From positions 310,001 through 374,000 of the forward strand of contig CP075895.1 in assembly GCA_018604165.1 (NCBI GenBank): a DNA stretch of 64,000 bases, given 5' to 3'. A model generated the notes under the pieces. It was not told where the DNA came from, did not search any database, and saw only the letters and a list, made by a program, of their open reading frames with translations. The translations under genes and the position numbers were made by a program. Numbering within the stretch: position 1 is the first letter of the stretch; each line of letters starts with the position of its first letter. The stretch is from Chitinophagaceae bacterium LGM1. Lineage in GTDB: Bacteria; Bacteroidota; Bacteroidia; Chitinophagales; Chitinophagaceae. Of this stretch, positions 52,389 to 60,709 are shown in pieces.

Positions 52389-54078
52389 GAAGCGTTGGAC
52401 ACTAAAGCCTGCTGAACAGGACATAATCAATAACATATACAAAGCACTGAGCATACACCCTGCCCTGTGTCGTGTGCTGGCACTACGCGGCATTCAGGAT
52501 TTTGATACTTCCAAAGCATTTTTTCGCCCGGAGTTATCGCACCTGCACGACCCCTTTCTGATGAAAGGCATGGATAAAGCCGTGAAACGCATCAGCGAGG
52601 CAATAGAATGGAATGAACGTGTGTTGATATACGGCGATTACGATGTAGATGGCACTACATCCGTCGCGGTGGTCTATTCTTTTCTTCGTAAGCAATACAA
52701 AGGGCAGCTTGAATATTATATACCACACCGTTACCGAGAGGGATATGGTGTTTCTAAAGCAGGCATAGACTATGCACATGCCAATGGGTTTACATTACTC
52801 ATCACGCTCGACTGTGGTATCAAGTCGGTAGAGTTGATAGCGTATGCACAATCGCTGGGTATAGATGTGATAGTATGCGACCACCACACGCCAGACGATG
52901 CGTTGCCGCCAGCATTGGCCATACTCAATCCAAAACAAACAGACTGTCCTTATCCGTACAAAGAATTGAGTGGTTGCGGTATTGGTTTCAAACTGATAAG
53001 TGCTTTGGCACAACACTGGAATTTGCCCGATGAAGAAGTGTTTCAATACCTCGACTTAGTAGCCACCAGCATAGCGGCAGATATAGTACCGATAGATGGT
53101 GAAAATCGAGTATTGGCATACTATGGTGTGAAGAAAGTAAATGAAAACCCATCGCTCGGCATCAAAGTATTGAAAGAAATGGCAGGGGTTACCCGCACAC
53201 TGTCTGTGTCAGACTTGGTATTTGTGATTGGCCCGCGCGTAAATGCAGCAGGCCGTATGGACGATGCTCGCAAAGCTGTAGAACTGTTTATAGAACCCGA
53301 CCCTGAAAAAATCCATGCATTGGCAGATGCTTTGCAATCTGATAATAGCGATAGGAAAGAAGTAGATAAAAACATAACCGAAGAAGCACTGTCTATGATA
53401 CAGGGCGATGATACGATGACGACTCGTAAGTCAACCGTACTGTATCAGGAGCATTGGCATAAAGGCGTTGTAGGTATCGTAGCATCGCGCCTGATAGATT
53501 ATTACTACCGCCCCACCATCGTCCTCACCAAAAGCAACGACAAAGTAACAGGCTCTGCACGTTCTGTAAGCGGCTTTAATATTTATGAGGCAATACATGC
53601 TTGCAGAGATTTGCTCGAAAACTATGGCGGGCACTTCTACGCAGCGGGTATGACGATGCACCCCGATAATGTAAATGAGTTTGTAGCTAAGTTTGAAGAA
53701 GTAGTAGCCCAATCCATACCACCCGAACTACTGATACCCGAAATAGAAATTGATGCGGAGATATTGCTGTCAGACATCAAGCCTGCGTTTTACAATCTCA
53801 TAAAACAGTTTGAACCTTTTGGGCCAACTAACCTGCGCCCTGTGTTCATCACCAAAGGTGTATACGATTATCAGGGACATAGCCGCATTGTAAAAGAGCA
53901 GCACATCAAATTTGTAGTACACCAGCACAAAGGTGTGATAATAGACGGCATAGGGTTTAATATGGCCGACAAGTATGAAATACTGCAACGTGGCGCTTTT
54001 GATATAGTCTATACCATAGACGAAAACGAATTTAACGGCACCACCAAGCTGCAAATGAAAGTGATAGACATAAGGTAG
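52378..54078 (+). CDS. recJ: Single-strand-specific DNA exonuclease RecJ
   Basis: A 566-residue 5'-3' exonuclease of recombination and repair. The DHH-phosphoesterase motifs are visible: YGDYDVDGTTSVAVV near residue 84, DCGIKS near 145, and CDHHTPDD near 168; a second domain (ARSVSGFNIYEAI, then GGHFYAAGMTM) is the DHHA1 RNA/DNA-binding part. The C-terminal OB-like domain ends VYTIDENEFNGTTKLQMKVIDI. It overlaps kmo by 11 bp and is followed by a terminator-bearing palindrome. Confidence 0.94.
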   Translation: MKPEKRWTLKPAEQDIINNIYKALSIHPALCRVLALRGIQDFDTSKAFFRPELSHLHDPFLMKGMDKAVKRISEAIEWNERVLIYGDYDVDGTTSVAVVYSFLRKQYKGQLEYYIPHRYREGYGVSKAGIDYAHANGFTLLITLDCGIKSVELIAYAQSLGIDVIVCDHHTPDDALPPALAILNPKQTDCPYPYKELSGCGIGFKLISALAQHWNLPDEEVFQYLDLVATSIAADIVPIDGENRVLAYYGVKKVNENPSLGIKVLKEMAGVTRTLSVSDLVFVIGPRVNAAGRMDDARKAVELFIEPDPEKIHALADALQSDNSDRKEVDKNITEEALSMIQGDDTMTTRKSTVLYQEHWHKGVVGIVASRLIDYYYRPTIVLTKSNDKVTGSARSVSGFNIYEAIHACRDLLENYGGHFYAAGMTMHPDNVNEFVAKFEEVVAQSIPPELLIPEIEIDAEILLSDIKPAFYNLIKQFEPFGPTNLRPVFITKGVYDYQGHSRIVKEQHIKFVVHQHKGVIIDGIGFNMADKYEILQRGAFDIVYTIDENEFNGTTKLQMKVIDIR

Positions 54079-54178
54079 AACCTGTATTTACTGGATTAAC
54101 CACGATATATAAAAAGAGGAGTGAATTATCACTCCTCTTTTATTCCAGGCAAATCCATTAATCTAATAAATCCAGGTT
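54079..54178. repeat. Nested palindrome filling the recJ-kinase spacer
   Basis: An outer imperfect inverted repeat (54079-54099 and 54158-54178, 18 of 21 positions matching) surrounds an inner perfect 13-bp hairpin at 54112-54141. The element occupies exactly the space between the two convergent stop codons, and its right arm includes the stop of the kinase gene. Confidence 0.65.
54112..54141. terminator. Bidirectional terminator between recJ and the PfkB kinase
   Basis: A perfect 13-bp stem (AAAAGAGGAGTGA and complement) with a four-base loop; A-run and T-run on opposite sides allow it to work for both convergent transcripts. Confidence 0.85.
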
Positions 54179-55100
54179 ACCCAATCTTTATCTCAAAATT
54201 CACCAACTCTACAAACTCATCTATACGTGCCTCTATCTCATCCTGTGTCAGTTCTTTCAGCCTGTTAGGACCAAATTTTTCAACACAGAAAGATGCCATT
54301 GCAGAACCAACGATGATGCCTGTTTTCATATTGTTGAAAGAGATGTCTTTAGTACGTGCTATATGCCCGATGAAGCCGCCCGCAAACGTATCGCCCGCGC
54401 CTGTGGGGTCAAATACTTCTTCCAGCGGCAGTGCAGGAGCAAAAAATACCTGCTTGCCGTGAAACAGCAATGCACCATGCTCGCCTTTTTTGATGATGAG
54501 GAACTTAGGCCCCATCGCCTGTATTTTCGCTGCCGCTTTCACTAACGAATATTCACCACTCAATTGGCGCGCTTCGCTATCATTTACCATCAGCACATCT
54601 ACCATGCTGATAGCCTGCTTCAATTCATCCAATGCAATCTCCATCCAGAAGTTCATCGTATCCATGATGATGAGCTTCGGGCGGTTTTGCAGTTGGTTGA
54701 TGACGCTTATCTGTACAGCTGGTGCCAGATTGCCCAACATCAGAAATTCACAATCCTGATAGCTGGCAGGCAGTTGCGGGTTGAATTGTCCCAATACGTT
54801 CAACTCAGTTACCAGTGTGTCGCGTGTGTTCATATCCATGTGATACCGGCCACTCCAGAAGAAGCTCTTGCCGTCTTTCACCACTTCTACACCCGCCATA
54901 TCCACACCACGCGCGCTCAACGAGTCCATTTCGTCTTGCGGAAAATCGCCACCCACAATAGATACCTGTTTGATAGGTTTTGTAAAATTGGACGCTGCCC
55001 AAGCGGCGTATGTTGCAGAGCCACCTATTATACGGTCAACCTTACCAAATGGCGTTTCCAGTGCATCAAAGGCCATAGAGCCTACTATCATTAAAGACAT
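54177..55100 (-). CDS. PfkB-family carbohydrate/nucleoside kinase
   Basis: A 307-residue ribokinase-like enzyme. The N-terminal GSMAFDALETPFGKVDRIIGGSATYAAWAASNF holds the substrate-side GG motif, and the C-terminal DPTGAGDTFAGGF (D237 as catalytic base) is the PfkB signature 2. It phosphorylates the hydroxymethyl of a sugar or nucleoside with ATP. Members with this GSATYAA start are usually listed as sugar or adenosine-like kinases, and the substrate is open. It is the only gene of its transcription unit visible here. Confidence 0.88.
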   Translation of the reverse strand: MSLMIVGSMAFDALETPFGKVDRIIGGSATYAAWAASNFTKPIKQVSIVGGDFPQDEMDSLSARGVDMAGVEVVKDGKSFFWSGRYHMDMNTRDTLVTELNVLGQFNPQLPASYQDCEFLMLGNLAPAVQISVINQLQNRPKLIIMDTMNFWMEIALDELKQAISMVDVLMVNDSEARQLSGEYSLVKAAAKIQAMGPKFLIIKKGEHGALLFHGKQVFFAPALPLEEVFDPTGAGDTFAGGFIGHIARTKDISFNNMKTGIIVGSAMASFCVEKFGPNRLKELTQDEIEARIDEFVELVNFEIKIG

Positions 55101-55146
55101 ATTCAGATTTTTTTGCGCTGCAAAGGTATGTTTATTTGTGATGTAT

Positions 55147-55205
55147 GATTTAGGATTTGCGATTTATATGTATAATATTATTCCCCCTTTAGGGGGCGTA
55201 GGGGG
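55147..55205. repeat. GATTT heptad repeat and C5/G5 palindrome
   Basis: Three 7-bp units (GATTTAG, GATTTGC, GATTTAT at 55147-55167), then CCCCCTTTAGGGGG (55183-55196) and a further GGGGG at 55201. Short elements of this look are frequent between genes in Bacteroidota genomes. The palindrome ends 20 bp before the next start codon. Confidence 0.6.
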
Positions 55206-55224
55206 TTTTACTTAATTTCACCCA

Positions 55225-55938
55225 ATGAAAGCAATGCTTTTCGCTGCGGGGCTGGGTACACGCCTCAAGCCTTTTACAGACAAACACCCCAAAGCACTGG
55301 CAGAGGTGAACGGTAAAACCCTGCTGGAGCTCAACATACGCTACCTGCAACGTTTTGGTATAGAAGATGTAATAGTAAACGTTCACCACTTTGCAGAGCA
55401 GATAGAGCAGGTAATACAAGACAACAGCGGATTTGGCAGTTGGGTAACCATATCAGACGAGCGTGATGAAGTATTGGAAACGGGTGGTGGTTTGAAAAAA
55501 GCAGCACCTTATTTTGAACATGAAGAGCATTTTGTGGTGATGAATGTGGATGTGCTTACCAATCTTGATTTGGGTAACATGATATATGCCCACAAAAAAA
55601 GCGATGCGATGGCTACGCTGGCGGTAATGAAGCGAGCATCATCCCGTCAATTACTTTTTGATGAACACCTGCTGCTTTGCGGGTGGACAAACAATAACAC
55701 AGGCGAACAAAAAATAGTGCGAGAAGTACTGGAAATGCAGCCACTCGCATTCAGTGGCATACAGGTATTATCCAACCGTATGCTTGATATTCCTTTCAAA
55801 GGCAAATTTTCTATCATAGACCTGTACCTGCACAACGCAAGAGAAAACATGATACGCGGCTACGACCATACAGGTAATATATTTATAGACGTAGGCAAGC
55901 CAGAAAGCTTAGAGCAAGCGGCTTATTTGTTTGAGTAA
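55225..55938 (+). CDS. Sugar nucleotidyltransferase (MurU/RmlA-like fold)
   Basis: A 237-residue enzyme of the NTP-transferase family. The signature AAGLGTRLKPFTDKHPKAL is at residues 7-25, with NVDVLTNLDL (metal-binding Asp) near 110 and DVGKPESLEQA near the end. The short form without a beta-helix domain is like MurU (MurNAc-1-phosphate uridylyltransferase) of the peptidoglycan recycling route or a mannose-1-phosphate guanylyltransferase. No anmK or amgK kinase is next to it, although the PfkB kinase lies upstream on the other strand. Confidence 0.86.
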   Translation: MKAMLFAAGLGTRLKPFTDKHPKALAEVNGKTLLELNIRYLQRFGIEDVIVNVHHFAEQIEQVIQDNSGFGSWVTISDERDEVLETGGGLKKAAPYFEHEEHFVVMNVDVLTNLDLGNMIYAHKKSDAMATLAVMKRASSRQLLFDEHLLLCGWTNNNTGEQKIVREVLEMQPLAFSGIQVLSNRMLDIPFKGKFSIIDLYLHNARENMIRGYDHTGNIFIDVGKPESLEQAAYLFE

Positions 55939-55992
55939 AGTAGTTATTACTCATCAATTAGTAAAAAAATAAAGGAAGTATGTGAACTAATC

Positions 55993-56190
55993 TTAAACTT
56001 TGTTATTCATCAGATAAAATCCCCTTCCAATAGTATCGGCTGGCGGCTTTGTGTATTCAGGCTTTTTAGTAACGCCTAGTTTGTCTAATACTTCCTCAAG
56101 TTTTTTTACTGCTTCAGCTAAATTCTTGAGGTCATTATTACTGAAATCAATATTTTGGATTTCCTCCACTTTATTAGTAACTGACTCCAT
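55993..56190 (-). CDS. Small helical protein next to a ClpP-fold protease
   Basis: A 65-residue protein, not recognised as any family. Residues 4-40 are rich in E, K, N and L with a heptad-like spacing (NLAEAVKKLEEVLDKLGV), suggesting a helix or short coiled coil, and a P/K-rich tail follows. It starts 9 bp after the stop of the protease gene on the same strand, so both are probably one transcript. It could be an adaptor, an inhibitor or unrelated. Both genes are clearly richer in A+T than their neighbours. Confidence 0.55.
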   Translation of the reverse strand: MESVTNKVEEIQNIDFSNNDLKNLAEAVKKLEEVLDKLGVTKKPEYTKPPADTIGRGFYLMNNKV

Positions 56191-56199
56191 AATGCAAAA

Positions 56200-57075
56200 C
56201 TATATAAATTTTCTTGAATGAAGGAATGCTTCTGAGTTATTTCTGACAATGTATTGACATATCAAGTCGTTATAATCACGGATATGCTTTTTTAATTCAG
56301 TATTATTAGAGTAGTCTTCTATTTTCAATCTAAGTAATTGCGTGAGTTCTGTAATGCCAATTGATCTTCCATGCGAATGCCATATAGTATTATTACTTAA
56401 GTCTTTAGCAATCTTTTCAGCACGTTCTATTTTTTCTGCTGTAGTAACTGGTTGTCCTATTTTTATAGGGTCTGTTTCATGAGTAGACCAGTCTTTAAAC
56501 TTATATTTTACCAGCCATTCTTTTAATAATGCAATTGTTAAATCTCTAGCTTGTTCAAAACTTCTTAACATTGCTAAATCTTGATCCTTTACAAGCATTA
56601 CTTCTACTGGAGAAATCAAATTATTATTTGATTTTTGTATCAGTTCATTTATTTTATCTAAATAACCTAAAGCTGGTACCCATGTTTTGCCATTATGAAC
56701 TTGTGGGTCAATTGGACCTAATGAAGAAGAATAATCCATGTATATCCTATCTCCCGACATGCAAAATATTGTACCTGCAGAATATGCAGCATCAGGTACA
56801 ATAAAGTAAACTTCATTATAGTGATGTCGAATTATTTCAACTAATTTTTCTACCGTTTCAGCACTGCCTCCTGGAGTATTTAAAAATATACATAATCTAT
56901 GTTGTGGAGCAGATACATCTTCTTTTAAATTTTCAATAAAATCTCTAAAAGGTTTTTCTATGTAATCACCAATAGGACCGTAGAAAAATATTACATCAGC
57001 ATTAAAATAAGTTTCTAATTTTTCAAGTCGCTCATTTAATATATCATGTACGGTTTTGTCAAAAATTGGTTTCAT
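56200..57075 (-). CDS. ClpP-fold (SDH_sah/SppA-like) serine protease-like protein
   Basis: A 291-residue protein of the serine dehydrogenase proteinase family, related in fold to SppA and ClpP. Visible elements are LNTPGGSAETVEKL (residues 65-78), the nucleophile region DAAYSAGTIFCMSGDRIYMD with Ser99, and SSSLGPIDPQ (117-125), the typical order of that family. About 120 C-terminal residues are helical and charged. No signal peptide or membrane segment is seen, so it is probably cytoplasmic. Such genes occur scattered in bacteria, often in accessory DNA, with substrates unknown. Confidence 0.8.
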   Translation of the reverse strand: MKPIFDKTVHDILNERLEKLETYFNADVIFFYGPIGDYIEKPFRDFIENLKEDVSAPQHRLCIFLNTPGGSAETVEKLVEIIRHHYNEVYFIVPDAAYSAGTIFCMSGDRIYMDYSSSLGPIDPQVHNGKTWVPALGYLDKINELIQKSNNNLISPVEVMLVKDQDLAMLRSFEQARDLTIALLKEWLVKYKFKDWSTHETDPIKIGQPVTTAEKIERAEKIAKDLSNNTIWHSHGRSIGITELTQLLRLKIEDYSNNTELKKHIRDYNDLICQYIVRNNSEAFLHSRKFI

Positions 57076-57140
57076 GAAGTTAGCTAAGTTTTATTTTGTA
57101 ATATTAATGATAACACTGGGATTTACAATATAGTACACAT

Positions 57141-57200
57141 CTAATTAACATGTTCTAGTTGCTGCTTATTGAGCCATTCTGCTATTAAGCTATTTACCAT
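57141..57200 (-). pseudogene. 19-codon ORF coupled to the oligoendopeptidase gene, possible remnant
   Basis: The stop of the oligoendopeptidase gene overlaps an ATG (TAATG) that opens a 19-residue frame MVNSLIAEWLNKQQLEHVN. It ends where the AT-rich cassette begins. It may be the start of a gene cut off by insertion of that DNA, or a chance frame. Confidence 0.25.
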
Positions 57201-58927
57201 TACACCCCCATCTCCACCAATCTTTCTTTCACAAAGCTGCCAAGCTCTGCTACGTAGGCTGGTGAAAAATCGAAACGGATGCCTGCTGTGGCATACAATT
57301 CTTTGAGTGTTTTGGTATAGCCAAGTGCCAATGCTGCTTTATAGTTTTCCAAAGCCTGCTCTTTGTTTTCGCGGTATTGTCGCCACATGGCTATGGCTCC
57401 TAGTTGTGCTATGCCATATTCAATATAGTAGAAAGGTACTTCGTAGAGGTGCAGTTGTTTCTGCCAGAAGTTAGCACGGTATTCATCAAACCCCGTCCAG
57501 TCTGTAACACCTGTGCCAAACTCGCTTAGTATTTTCATCCATTCCGCTTCGCGCTGTTCGTTGGTATGGTCGGGGTTGGTATATAGCCAGTGTTGGTATT
57601 TATCTATCGTAGCTATCCACGGCAGTACACTTATCACACGTTCCAGTTCTTCTATCTGTGCCCGTTGCAGTTCTGCTGTATCGCTGAAGAAAATATCCCA
57701 ATGCTCCATAGAGAACAGTTCCATGCTCATGCTCGCCAGTTCGGCAATCTCCATCGGGTATTCTTTAAAAGAAGACAACGGCAAGTTATGCGACAAGAAA
57801 GAATGTACAGCGTGTCCGCCCTCGTGCATCATCGTTATCACATCATTCACCGTACCTGCCGCGTTCATAAATATAAACGGCACACCCGTTTCTGCCAACG
57901 GACAGTTATAGCCACCCGGTGCTTTGCCTACACGGCTCTCTAAGTCCATGCGCTTCATATCCGTCATAGTGTTCAGGCAGCCACTGAAATAGCTACCCAA
58001 CCTATCGAATACAGCTATCGCCTTGTCAGATAACTCCTGGCCTGTTTCAAAAGGGTGCAGCGGTTCTGTGCCTATCGGTTCTGCATCACCATCCCAGGGG
58101 CGCATTACATCCAGCCCCAGTTTTTTCTTGCGGCGCTCTACCAGCATTTTGTGCAATGGCAATATATGCTCCCGCACCGCATCATGAAATGCAAAGCAAT
58201 CGGCAGGCGTATAGTCAAACCTGCCCAACTCGCGGAATTTGTAATCCCTATAGTTTTCAAATCCTGCATTAACGGCTACCTGTTGGCGTTTCTCTAACAG
58301 TTTGTTGAATAGTGTATTTAGTTCTTCTTTATCCTGCAAGCGGCGTGCTGCTATTTTGCGGAAGATGGCTTCGCGCAATTCCCTGTCAGGGTTTTGCAAA
58401 AAGCGTGCTGCTTGTTGCAGTGTGTATTCTTTACCCTCGTGCGTTATCGTCATCTTGCCCGACACCACACCGTATTGCTGTGCCAGCAGGTTCATCTCTG
58501 CCTGTATCGCAACATTTTCTTCACGATACAAATCAACAGCATTGCGCACGCTACGCAAGTACGGATAGTATTGTGCTTCGTCCAGTTCTTTTACAAACGG
58601 CGATGCCAATAGTTTTTTATTCATCTCAAAGAAGTAAGGTTTCATCTTCGGCTCTATCTCCATGCAGAAGTAAGTGAACGCTTCTTCGTATGTTTTATTG
58701 GTCGTGTCGCACGTCATATTTATTTGTCGCCAACATGCATCTTCACTTATCACTGCTTCCAGTTCGCTTACGTTGTGCAGCCAGTTTTCCAATTCAGTTT
58801 TATTGTTGATGGTGGTGTTTATCAACGTATCAAAGTAGGGTTGTAGTGCATCCCATGTAGTAACAGTAAAATCTTCGGGCAAAAAATTCCTTTTCAGTTT
58901 CTCTATGCGTGTGTAGCTGCTGCTCAT
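57200..58927 (-). CDS. M3-family oligoendopeptidase (PepF-like)
   Basis: A 575-residue cytoplasmic zinc metallopeptidase that cuts oligopeptides. The HEXXH site is H368-E-G-G-H372 in MMHEGGHAVHSF, followed about 25 residues later by PMEIAELASMSMELFS, whose glutamate is the third zinc ligand. The helical N-terminal domain of oligoendopeptidase F is present (residues 1-190), and the length fits M3B. No export signal is seen. It appears monocistronic; the start ATG follows a weak -7-like sequence. Confidence 0.93.
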   Translation of the reverse strand: MSSSYTRIEKLKRNFLPEDFTVTTWDALQPYFDTLINTTINNKTELENWLHNVSELEAVISEDACWRQINMTCDTTNKTYEEAFTYFCMEIEPKMKPYFFEMNKKLLASPFVKELDEAQYYPYLRSVRNAVDLYREENVAIQAEMNLLAQQYGVVSGKMTITHEGKEYTLQQAARFLQNPDRELREAIFRKIAARRLQDKEELNTLFNKLLEKRQQVAVNAGFENYRDYKFRELGRFDYTPADCFAFHDAVREHILPLHKMLVERRKKKLGLDVMRPWDGDAEPIGTEPLHPFETGQELSDKAIAVFDRLGSYFSGCLNTMTDMKRMDLESRVGKAPGGYNCPLAETGVPFIFMNAAGTVNDVITMMHEGGHAVHSFLSHNLPLSSFKEYPMEIAELASMSMELFSMEHWDIFFSDTAELQRAQIEELERVISVLPWIATIDKYQHWLYTNPDHTNEQREAEWMKILSEFGTGVTDWTGFDEYRANFWQKQLHLYEVPFYYIEYGIAQLGAIAMWRQYRENKEQALENYKAALALGYTKTLKELYATAGIRFDFSPAYVAELGSFVKERLVEMGV

Positions 58928-59231
58928 CTTGTTTCAGATATTTATTACTGCAAAATACGTTGTACTATGCATATAAAAAGTGAATAACGCTTTTGTTGAT
59001 ATGTAGTGAAAATGGCTATTGAATATTAATAATATAATATGTAAATAATAAATTTATAAATAAATATTAAATTAATAGTTCATGAATAATAAATGTAAAA
59101 ATATTTAATAATAAGCCAAAATACTGCAAATCAATAAATAGCAGTTATTGTTGAATGTGTATAGATTTTAATATTTAAAAAACTTGCAAGTGATTAACAG
59201 AAAACCATTTTTTTACTGTCAGAGAGAATAC
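58928..59231. other. AT-rich intergenic stretch without a gene
   Basis: No plausible coding frame or tRNA was seen. From about 58990 to 59175 the sequence is nearly all A and T with many TAAT and AATA runs. It includes the promoter side of the oligoendopeptidase gene and leads to the small promoter-terminator unit at 59232-59309. Confidence 0.6.
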
Positions 59232-59239
59232 TACATTTG
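59232..59239 (+). promoter_or_regulatory. Bacteroidota -7 box upstream of the radA leader hairpin
   Basis: TACATTTG matches TAnnTTTG exactly. A T-run ending 17 bp upstream (59214) could serve as a weak -33 element. A transcript would begin near 59245. Confidence 0.5.
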
Positions 59240-59244
59240 TATCA

Positions 59245-59309
59245 AGTTGTGAATTTAATGGGTTAGTAAGTAAGAGCCGCGGATTCTTCCGACGGCTCTT
59301 TTTCTTTTC
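59245..59309 (+). ncRNA. Candidate very small RNA or attenuated leader before radA
   Basis: The predicted transcript would start about 6 bp after the -7 box and stop at the strong terminator 35 bp further, giving roughly 60 nt. No start codon with a useful frame lies in it. Either it is a small RNA or a leader whose hairpin limits radA expression. Boundaries are inferred. Confidence 0.35.
59272..59309 (+). terminator. Strong intrinsic terminator 20 bp before radA
   Basis: A stem of 8 bp (AAGAGCCG, 59272-59279, with 59293-59300) continues with 4 bp (CGGA/TCCG) around a TTCT loop, with one bulged A at 59292. The T-rich tail TTTTTCTTTT follows. Confidence 0.85.
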
Positions 59310-59327
59310 ATTTATCTTTAGCCAACC

Positions 59328-60698
59328 ATGGCAAAAATCAAATCAGCTTTCTTCTGTCAGCAATGTGGTTACGAATCTCCGAAGTGGGCGGGCAAATGTC
59401 CTTCATGCGGTTCATGGAATTCTTTTGTAGAAGAAGTGATACAGCGCGATGATAAACAAAAACCAATTGCAGGCTGGGAAGAAGAGAGTAAAGAACAGCG
59501 CAAAGCACACAAGCTGGATGAACTGACAATACAAAAAGAAATACGCCTGCAAACACCCGATTCAGAACTAAACCGCGTGTTGGGTGGTGGATTAGTACCC
59601 GGCTCTGTAATATTAGTAGCGGGTGAGCCGGGCATTGGTAAGTCAACTTTGTTTTTGCAATGTGCCTTGCAATGGAAAAACATTACAACACTCTATGTGT
59701 CGGGCGAGGAAAGTGCGCAACAAATAAAACTACGTGCCGACAGGGTAGGAGTTGACAACCCCAATTTGTATTTGCTGACGGCAACAGATACCAACACCCT
59801 CTTTCAGGAAGTAAAGAAAGTGCGCCCGCAAATGCTGATAATAGATTCTATACAAACGCTGGAATCACCTTATGTAGAAAGTGCAGCGGGTAGTGTATCG
59901 CAAGTGCGGGAGTGTGCTGCAGAATTACAACGCTTTGCTAAAGCAACTAACATTCCCATCTTCATCATAGGGCATATAACCAAAGACGGTGCCATAGCAG
60001 GGCCGAAAGTGCTGGAGCACATGGTAGATACCGTATTGCAGTTTGAGGGCGACAGACATTATGCCTACCGCATACTCCGCACCATCAAAAACCGTTTCGG
60101 CAGTACATCAGAATTGGGCATCTACGAAATGGTAACCAACGGTATGCGCCCCGTCAGCAATCCGTCTGAAATATTATTATCGCAACACGACGAACCACTA
60201 AGCGGCATAGCCATCGCCAGTACAATGGAAGGAGCGCGCCCGCTGATGATTGAAGTACAGGCATTGGTAACGCAGGCAGTATATGGTACACCACAACGTA
60301 CTGTAAGCGGGTTAGACTTACGCAGGTTACAATTATTATTAGCAGTGTTGGAAAAACGTGGCGGCTTCCATTTTGGTACACGTGATGTGTTTGTAAACAT
60401 TGCCGGCGGGCTGAAGATAGAAGACCCGAGTATAGAGCTGGCTGTGGTATGTGCATTACTATCGTCTTACGAAGATAAAGCCCTGCCAAGTAATATATGC
60501 CTTGTGGGCGAGATTGGCTTATCCGGCGAAATACGCGCAGTAAACCGAATAGACCAACGCATAGCCGAAGCAGAGAAACTGGGTATGGATGCAATCTTCA
60601 TTCCCAAAGCCAACGCAAAGGGCTTGGATAAAAAGAATTATAAAATAGAAATAAAGACCGTGAATAAGGTGGAAGATGTGTATAGGGGGTTGTTTTAA
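59328..60698 (+). CDS. radA: DNA repair protein RadA
   Basis: A 456-residue RecA-like branch-migration helicase. The N-terminal zinc finger has C10, C13, C24 and C27 (FFCQQCGYESPKWAGKCPSCGSW). Walker A is GEPGIGKST near residue 100, Walker B LIIDSIQTL, and the RadA-specific KNRFG motif is in TIKNRFGSTSELGIYEM; the C-terminal Lon-like domain includes VGEIGLSGEIRAV. Length is as expected. A weak -7 box (TATCTTTA, 59313-59320) lies between the terminator and the ATG, so radA may be transcribed with almost no leader. Confidence 0.96.
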   Translation: MAKIKSAFFCQQCGYESPKWAGKCPSCGSWNSFVEEVIQRDDKQKPIAGWEEESKEQRKAHKLDELTIQKEIRLQTPDSELNRVLGGGLVPGSVILVAGEPGIGKSTLFLQCALQWKNITTLYVSGEESAQQIKLRADRVGVDNPNLYLLTATDTNTLFQEVKKVRPQMLIIDSIQTLESPYVESAAGSVSQVRECAAELQRFAKATNIPIFIIGHITKDGAIAGPKVLEHMVDTVLQFEGDRHYAYRILRTIKNRFGSTSELGIYEMVTNGMRPVSNPSEILLSQHDEPLSGIAIASTMEGARPLMIEVQALVTQAVYGTPQRTVSGLDLRRLQLLLAVLEKRGGFHFGTRDVFVNIAGGLKIEDPSIELAVVCALLSSYEDKALPSNICLVGEIGLSGEIRAVNRIDQRIAEAEKLGMDAIFIPKANAKGLDKKNYKIEIKTVNKVEDVYRGLF

Positions 60699-60709
60699 TT
60701 CGTAAACGT

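Noticed and set aside
55993-57075. Prophage or integrative element around the ClpP-fold gene
   Set aside because: No integrase, transposase, tRNA or flanking direct repeat was found.
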